Shown: positions 58,283 to 64,000 of the stretch, in pieces | Numbering within the stretch: position 1 is the stretch's first letter | How the letters are laid out: each line of letters begins with the position of its first letter | Source: Chaetomium olivaceum | Lineage: Eukaryota > Ascomycota > Sordariomycetes > Sordariales > Chaetomiaceae | Direction of reading: 5' to 3' | Assembly (NCBI GenBank): GCA_039881045.1 | Contig: JAYWVB010000018.1 | Span: 310,001 to 374,000, forward strand | DNA length: 64,000 bases | Made by a program: the position numbers and the translations under genes | The notes under the pieces: model-generated | Databases searched by the model: none | Told to the model about the DNA's origin: nothing | What the model saw: only the letters and a program-made list of their open reading frames with translations

Positions 58283-58713
58283 GTCAAAGGCGAGTGTGCC
58301 GAGCTTTCGGCTCGGTTGACGAAGTATGTATGAACCAGAGGATCCCGGAATGTCATCGGGGAATAAAAGGGGTGCTGGGGCCAGAAATACCGAAGACACA
58401 CCAAGCCCCTTGCAACCCCGGTTAGACTTGCCGGAGTGTGGGGAAGAGTATGGACTCCGCAGCGGTTGGTTTCTGGGGAAGTGGAGGATCCACGTTGTTT
58501 GATCGGGATGTGGAGTGCAGGAGACAAGATCTGGGGTAAACATGCCGAACCGTGCCGGAGTGGTGCCCTTCCTGGTACCTCTAGCGGGTGTCCTGACTAC
58601 ACCACGTCGACCGTATGATCAGTTCAGATTCACTTCATACAAATTCACCGCAATGAATCACTTTATTTCATGACCGCAATTACCCCCAGCTGGAACATTG
58701 AGCCCGCCAAAAA
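58283..58713. promoter_or_regulatory. Bidirectional promoter of regulator and MFS transporter
   Basis: 431 bp between the divergent starts of the Zn2Cys6 gene and the transporter. Such a compact arrangement is typical for a regulator controlling its neighbour; no CGG-type inverted site was assigned with confidence. Confidence 0.4.
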
Positions 58714-60547
58714 ATGGCGGATGACAAGCTCGACCAGGCTCAGGTCGAGGCACTCGAGAATGGTCGCTCTTCGCCCCTTGGGGTAAATCATGATGCCCGT
58801 CATGCAGCCGGTTCAGTGCAGCTGCTAGACTCTCATCAGGGCGTTGTCCTCGTCCCAACGCCTAGTCGAGATCCGAAAGGTGGGTGAACAACCTCCAAGT
58901 TGAACCTTCTGCTCCTTCTCCCATATATCCATTTCTTTTTGTCTTTTCTTTCGTTTGCTCACGACGCTCTTCTTAGACCCTCTTAACCTGCCCGGATGGC
59001 GGAAAAATGTTGCCGTTCTTATTGTCGGTCTATACTCAGCCATCGCGGTGCTGGCTACCGGCGGAATGGGCGCCATCATAACCCAAGTCAGAGAGATGTA
59101 CCCGCCCGAGGACCAAATACGAGTTGCTGACCTACTCACGTACCCGACGCTATTCATGGGCATCGGCAATCTCGTCGCCATGCCCCTGTGCGTTGCCATT
59201 GGCCGCCGCCCCGTGTTTCTCATGTCTCTCGTCATCCTCGTCGCCTCGGGAATTTGGTGCGCGTGCTCCTCCTCATTAAGCTCCCACATCGCAGGACGCA
59301 ACATTCTTTCCGTGGCGGCCGGACAAAGTGAGGCTCTGGTAGCCTTCATGGTGCAGGAAATGCACTTTCTCCATCAGCGGGGGAGGGCTGCGACCTGGAA
59401 CGCGGCCATCCAAGGTGCCGGCACAGGAGCCATGTTCGTCGCTACTACCTCCCTCGTCCCCGCCTGGGGTGTCAGATGGTGGTATGGGGTCATTACCATC
59501 ATCAACGGCGTTCTCCTTCTCGCTGCCTTTTTTCTTGTACCGGAAACCATGTACGACAGGATTCTAGAGGGCCAGGGTTAGTCAATTCACCACACCGCAC
59601 TCCCATGGAGTAAATGGAAATGGCTTGCTAACTAAGGTAGACATACAACTACATGATGACGCTCGGGATCCGGCCGACGGGGCTAAGGTCGCTTGCCTTC
59701 CCACCACCACGAATCATAACTTGGACCCTGACCGGTACGGTGCCCGAACATGGAAACATGACCTCAAGATCTTCCATTTCGCACCCCGATGGAGCGAGAC
59801 ATGGGTCTTCTACAAGGTTGCAGGCCAGTCCTTCTTCGTTCCCCCGGTCGTGTGGCTGCTCCTGCTGAACGGTGCCTTCCTGGGCGTCTATGTATTCCAC
59901 TCGTCCACGTTCGCGCCCGTCTTACTTGGCCCCCCTTACCTCTTCAAGTTCGAGTTTCTAGGATTCGTTCAGCTAGCCATCGTTGTTGCAAATCTTATTT
60001 CTCTACCCCTTATCGGCTACGGCTCTGATTGGGTCATCACACTGATGAGTAGGATGAACAAAGGGGTGTACCAGGTATGAGACGGGAACCTCTTAAGTAC
60101 GAGCGGCGCTGATAACTCACTCGCAACAGCCTGAGTACCGTCTTTTATCCGTCATTCTGCCCTCCATCATCGCGGTGGTCTCCTGTGTCATTTACGGTCA
60201 GACAGCGCGAACACCCCGAGAAGTGGTCCTGGGCCGGCATTGTCATACCGTATGCCGCCGGCTTCCTCGCCTTCTTGGGCGCCAATACAGTCGCAATCAC
60301 CTACGTGGTTGACAGCTGGCCCTCCGAGGCCGGGCCTATGCTACTCATCGTCGCGGCGGGCCGCGGCTTCATCAGCTTCGGCTTAAGTTACGCCATGGTT
60401 CCGTGGGTTGAGCAGAACGGGTACGAGGGGTCGATGCGTGAGCTGGCCATTGTGTGTGGCGTGTTTGCGTTGCTTGGCATACCGTGCTACCTTTTTGGCT
60501 CAAAGATGAGGGTGTGGTCGCAGAAGCGACTTTGGCCGCCGGCTTAG
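58714..60547 (+). CDS. MFS transporter (drug/metabolite family), one frameshift
   Basis: Four exons (introns 58880-58976, 59577-59640 with a GCTAAC branch, 60075-60129), about 538 aa. Hydrophilic N-tail of about 55 residues, DPLNLPGWRKN lead-in, then TM segments with the MFS loop GIGNLVAMPLCVAIGRRPVF and GRNILSVAAGQSEALV. A central loop of about 70 residues (DDARDPADGAKV...) precedes TM7-12. One extra base (or two missing) near 60211 breaks the frame between VSCVIYGQTA and EHPEKWSWAGIV; the remaining part is well conserved (AAGFLAFLGANTVAITYVVDSW). A proton-driven exporter or importer of a small molecule; divergent from the Zn2Cys6 regulator. Confidence 0.87.
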
Positions 60548-61058
60548 TTGTTTGTGGGTTATTTTGCGCGGCTGTCGACGCGCATGAACTGTTGGGAGCT
60601 GAAGTCACATAGCTCGCATACACATTATTGACGTAGTCAACGAACTTACGGAGAAGCAGTTGTAACTTTGACTTTGTCCATTTTGCCAATCGGCTGCCGC
60701 ATTAATTACATCATAACGTTGACAAGACATGGCGCCGCCCGTAAAATTGTAAAGCAAAGAAATGGAAGTCCCACAACTACCCCAACCTTCAGCTCCTTCG
60801 ATTTGCCAATATCTGAGGACCAAGTGGCGCCCTGGTATCACCGCGCATATAATATCCAACTTGATGACGCAACAAGATGTGAGGCGATCACGTTGACATC
60901 ATAGACAACCAGAACAACAAAAAGTGATATATGTTGATGAACAGCAGCAATAAATGTTCACTGTCCACTACTAAACACTACCTGTAACAATCTTCCCATC
61001 CAACATCACCAACGATACACCGAATACACACACGCTCGAAACTTCAAACCCATTCAAC
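60548..61058. other. Intergenic region, no gene seen
   Basis: Spacer between the transporter and a small hydrophilic protein gene. Nothing recognised. Confidence 0.45.
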
Positions 61059-61780
61059 ATGTCTGCCAACCCCGATTCCGTAGCTAACCAAGGCGGTACG
61101 TACATCTCTTCTCGCTACAACAACGGACTCGTCTCCAAAAGAAAACCGGCAGGAACTGATCTTGTCCATGCAGAGTTCCACTCCCGAGTACCCCCATCCA
61201 AGCCGATGACAACCTCCGGCGTAAGCCAACCCTTCCCCTTCCATTCCCAACATACCCATCCTCCACTCACTGACACCCACAACCATCACAGCACCAACTC
61301 GGCCAACAAGTCGGCAACGAAGCCGTCCCCGAATTCCGCGCCGAAACTCACCTCCCCGGCACCGCACCCGCCAAAGACACCTACCAGCCCAACCCCATCC
61401 ATGAGACCCCCGGCCAAGCCCTTAACCCGGACGCGTCCCGCCCCGAAGCCGGCGGCCGTACGGGCGCCCTCGAAATGCCGGGTGCCACCAGTGGAGACGT
61501 GCACAGCGCGTCGACGTTTGCGCGGCCCATGGAGGGGCAGACGCAGCGGGAGCAGCACGGTGCGCATGGGGTGGGGAAGCGCAAGGGGGAGAGGAGCGGG
61601 CTGGAGGGAGTGGGTGCCACAGCGAGTACGTCGGATGAGACGGTGGAGGGGAGAGTGAGAGCTATGGGCGCAGATTTGCCGGAGGGGGTGGAACGGGGGG
61701 TTCGAGGGAAGGGACCGGGGGCGGAGGAGACAATTCCGGCTAGTGCGGCAGAGGTGGCATCCGAGAAGAGGAGGCCCTGA
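61059..61780 (+). CDS. Small hydrophilic, probably disordered fungal protein
   Basis: Three exons (introns 61096-61173 and 61221-61291) give 190 aa in phase: MSANPDSVANQGEFHSRVPP, SKPMTTSGHQLGQQVGNEAV, PEFRAETHLPGTAPAKDTYQ, then Gly/Glu/Arg-rich sequence ending in a Lys/Arg tail. No Cys, no membrane segment, strongly charged. The layout (...GHQxGxxVGNEAVPEF...THPPGTAP...YxPNP) is shared by small conserved ascomycete proteins of unknown function, some stress- or conidiation-related; I infer nothing firmer. No disruption. Confidence 0.7.
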
Positions 61781-62595
61781 ATAGAAGGATGGGAACGGCG
61801 AATGATAGGGGGGTTGACTTTGGTACTAGTAGGGCTGTTGGGAGGAGGGGACCGGGTTGTAAAAGATGTAGCATGGAGGGAACTTTCAGACGTAGCTAGT
61901 TCAACTCGCAAATTGTTCTTTATCAGAGGATTCTGGGCTTAGGAAACTCTCCACAGTCAATGCGGTGGTCCCGCGGGTCCCCAACCTGAAGCGTACGGGC
62001 ATTATGATCTGTATCCATATACGGAAAATGAAAGCGGTAATAGTCGCACATCTGTGCTGGGTGTACACCATCTAAGGTTCAAAGACTTGGTGCATTCGGT
62101 ACAGATCACATACGCTGGGATAGCTACCACGGCCCACAAACAATGCAGCGTTAGGGACAGTTCCGGTGGATAAGGAGCCAGGTCTTTAAGCTGCAAGCTG
62201 TATCCATGTTAGATTGCTAGACCGAAGCCTCCCAAAGAAGTTTGGTCTCGAGCCTGAGAATTTTGGATTGGGCAACGGGTCCCAACGGAGCGAACATACG
62301 GCCCTGGTACGCCATCATACTTCTCAAACTCGTAGTAATGTGCTAAGCTATTTTTATGTGTAGGTGACCCAAACAATTTACTAGACATATTTTTACTAGC
62401 CTAAGGTCTTGCACGACTATATTGTCGTTTACGTGTCGTGTTTCCTGAGCACCGCTGGCTTTTTTAAAATATACGACAAAGCCTTGGCGCTCCATTTGCT
62501 AGTGAAATCATCTCCCAAAATAGCCCTCAGCTTGTTTATGCCCAACGCGATCCCTTTCTCTCAGCAACCACCATCAAATATATATTGATCTCGGC
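61781..62595. other. Intergenic region, no gene seen
   Basis: 815 bp with no supported ORF. Promoter of the next gene is presumably included. Confidence 0.45.
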
Positions 62596-64000
62596 ATGCC
62601 GGCCTCTCCCATACCCGAGCAAGCGCTCGTGACTCTTGACGAGTACATCGATCTCTGCGCCAACCTCCACAATACCCTGCTCGCCAAATCCATCCCCTCA
62701 ACTTTGCCGCCACCAGCTACTTCAACCGATCTCCCCCAGCGTTACGAATCCTTCCGCGCCAATGGCCACTTCAACATCCACGACCCATACATCTCGCCTT
62801 CTCTTGATCCTCTTTCGCCTCTTGCCAGGCTACTATCTCTGCTAAAAATCACCATACCTCCTGGAATGGACAATGGGGTCCCTTTAACGCCCCCCCTCTA
62901 CCAGCCTATACCACGGTTGTTCTTTCCCGCCCTCTACGGTAACAACCTCAATGAAGCCGACTCCCCATTTCTGCTACTATACCCCCAGCGTCTCCTTTCC
63001 GATTCCCAATCTCCTGATGAGGGAGGGCTCTTTGTGGACCTCTACGACCTCCGCGGGATCTGGCTTGGCGCCCCTCCAGGTCCTGGGAATCTCCCTCCAT
63101 TAGAAAACTGGCTCCCTCTTGACTCCCTCCTCAAATTGGAAATATCCCGCTGGGAATCCGGCCGCTACATCCACGATCCCACGGCACAAGACGGACTCAG
63201 GATCCAAAAATGGATCCCCATCCTTTCCAACACCATTGCCATGACCACCGCCACACCCCATGCCCAACCTGCAAGTCGCAGAAGCCATCAACGAATGGGA
63301 GCGCCTGCTTAACGCGATTGAAGCCAAAATGTCTCCATCAACAGATAAACACAGAACAGAGCCCCTACGCCCCGAAGCGCTACAAGGCCTCCACCTCAGC
63401 ACCTTCGCACAACACTTCCTCGCCCACGCGCGCCGCCCCAAAGCCTGGACATTTGTCGCCCCCGGCATCGGCACCTTCACCTCCGAAGCCAGCCTGCGCG
63501 AGGCCTACGCCTCCGAACTAACTACCGCGTTCCGGCGCACGCTTGAAACATCGGAGGAGGGCGAGGAATGGGTTACGCTGCTACTTCCCAGCGTCGCTGT
63601 TGCCGCCGCAGCCCCTGACGATGTTGGGTCTACGCTAGTTCAGGTGCCGGTTCGGGTCCCGGGGGATGTGGATCGGCATCCGGATGGTGGTATCAACTCG
63701 TTCGACAAGCCTTGGGGTTCGGTAAGGGCGAAGACGGTTAACCGCCGGGCGGGGCTGTATACCTCGTGGGCGGACGAGCGCGACGGAGACTTGGTGCAGC
63801 TGGTGTGTCCGTCGGGGCGGACGAACGCGGGTGTTTTTGCGGGGGCGTGTCCGTGTGGGCCGGATCGGTTGCCGCGGCTGGCGGAGGTATTGGGACATTG
63901 GGCGGCTTTGGTGGAGAATGGGGTGTGGGCTGTTGGGAGCGATGGGGTGGTGGAAGATGCTGCGTGGTGGGATTTAAATGTAGACGCGGCGAATCTGGAC
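62596..64000 (+). CDS. Unknown conserved protein, runs off right edge, one frameshift
   Basis: Open from MPASPIPEQALVTLDEYIDL to the window end except for one extra base in a CCCC run near 63262 (TTATP/MPNLQVAEAINEWERLL). About 468 residues seen. Acidic and Trp/Pro-rich, with no signal peptide, no membrane segment and no motif I recognise. FVDLYDLRGIWLGAP and TLLLPSVAVAAA look like beta/alpha segments of a globular protein. The downstream part continues ...GSVRAKTVNRRAGLYTSWAD...LVCPSGRTNAGVFAG. A cytosolic protein of unknown role; the C-terminus lies beyond 64000. Confidence 0.65.

Noticed and set aside
58670..58713. Earlier ATG at about 58670 for the MFS transporter
   Set aside because: It reads in a different frame that does not join the transporter without an additional indel; the 58714 start splices in phase.
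1..64000. CRISPR arrays, rRNA genes, bacterial-type operons
   Set aside because: Looked for regular direct repeats with spacers, rRNA signatures and intron-less gene strings; none seen, as expected for nuclear fungal DNA.

Overview
The window is nuclear DNA of a filamentous ascomycete, most likely a sordariomycete (Sordariales/Chaetomiaceae-like; inferred, not proven). Supporting features are genes split by 50-130 bp GT-AG introns with CTAAC/CTGAC-type branch sites, STAND/NLR receptors, pogo/Fot1-type transposons, a sedolisin protease, a Zn2Cys6 regulator and secreted plant-wall enzymes. I rebuilt gene models by eye: exons were joined where splice sites, phase and family motifs agree.

Layout. 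1-10.5 kb: an F-box gene running off the left edge; an NB-ARC-TPR receptor with an N-terminal amyloid-like motif; and a very large ubiquitin-pathway fusion gene (Ubl repeats, VWA, U-box E3, UBC E2). 11.8-23 kb: a plant-polysaccharide island with a sugar porter, a GH43 enzyme, two pectate lyases and a pectin methylesterase. 24-27.7 kb: a small Cys-rich secreted protein, a sedolisin and an intron-containing tRNA-Arg. 28.2-38.3 kb: two more NLRs (NACHT-ankyrin-SPRY; HeLo-like-NACHT). 39-47.4 kb: a hypothetical gene, a defective pogo-like element, a decayed conserved gene, and an intact Fot1-like element inserted in a BTB gene. 47.7-64 kb: a DXD glycosyltransferase, a membrane protein, a possible catabolic cluster (S15-type hydrolase, PhyH dioxygenase, Zn2Cys6 regulator and divergent MFS transporter), a small hydrophilic protein and a gene running off the right edge.

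Many otherwise well conserved genes carry one or more 1-2 bp indels, often in homopolymer runs, with almost no nonsense substitutions, while neighbouring genes are perfectly open. This looks more like uncorrected sequencing error (or very recent indels) than old pseudogene decay. The exception is the gene at 42957-44083, which has real in-frame stops of CAG-to-TAG type.

The most interesting material is the single-polypeptide E2+E3 fusion beside an amyloid-motif NLR, three structurally different NLRs in 36 kb (two with introns inside the Walker A codons), and two transposons whose 47-bp inverted repeats are each built from two tandem motif copies.
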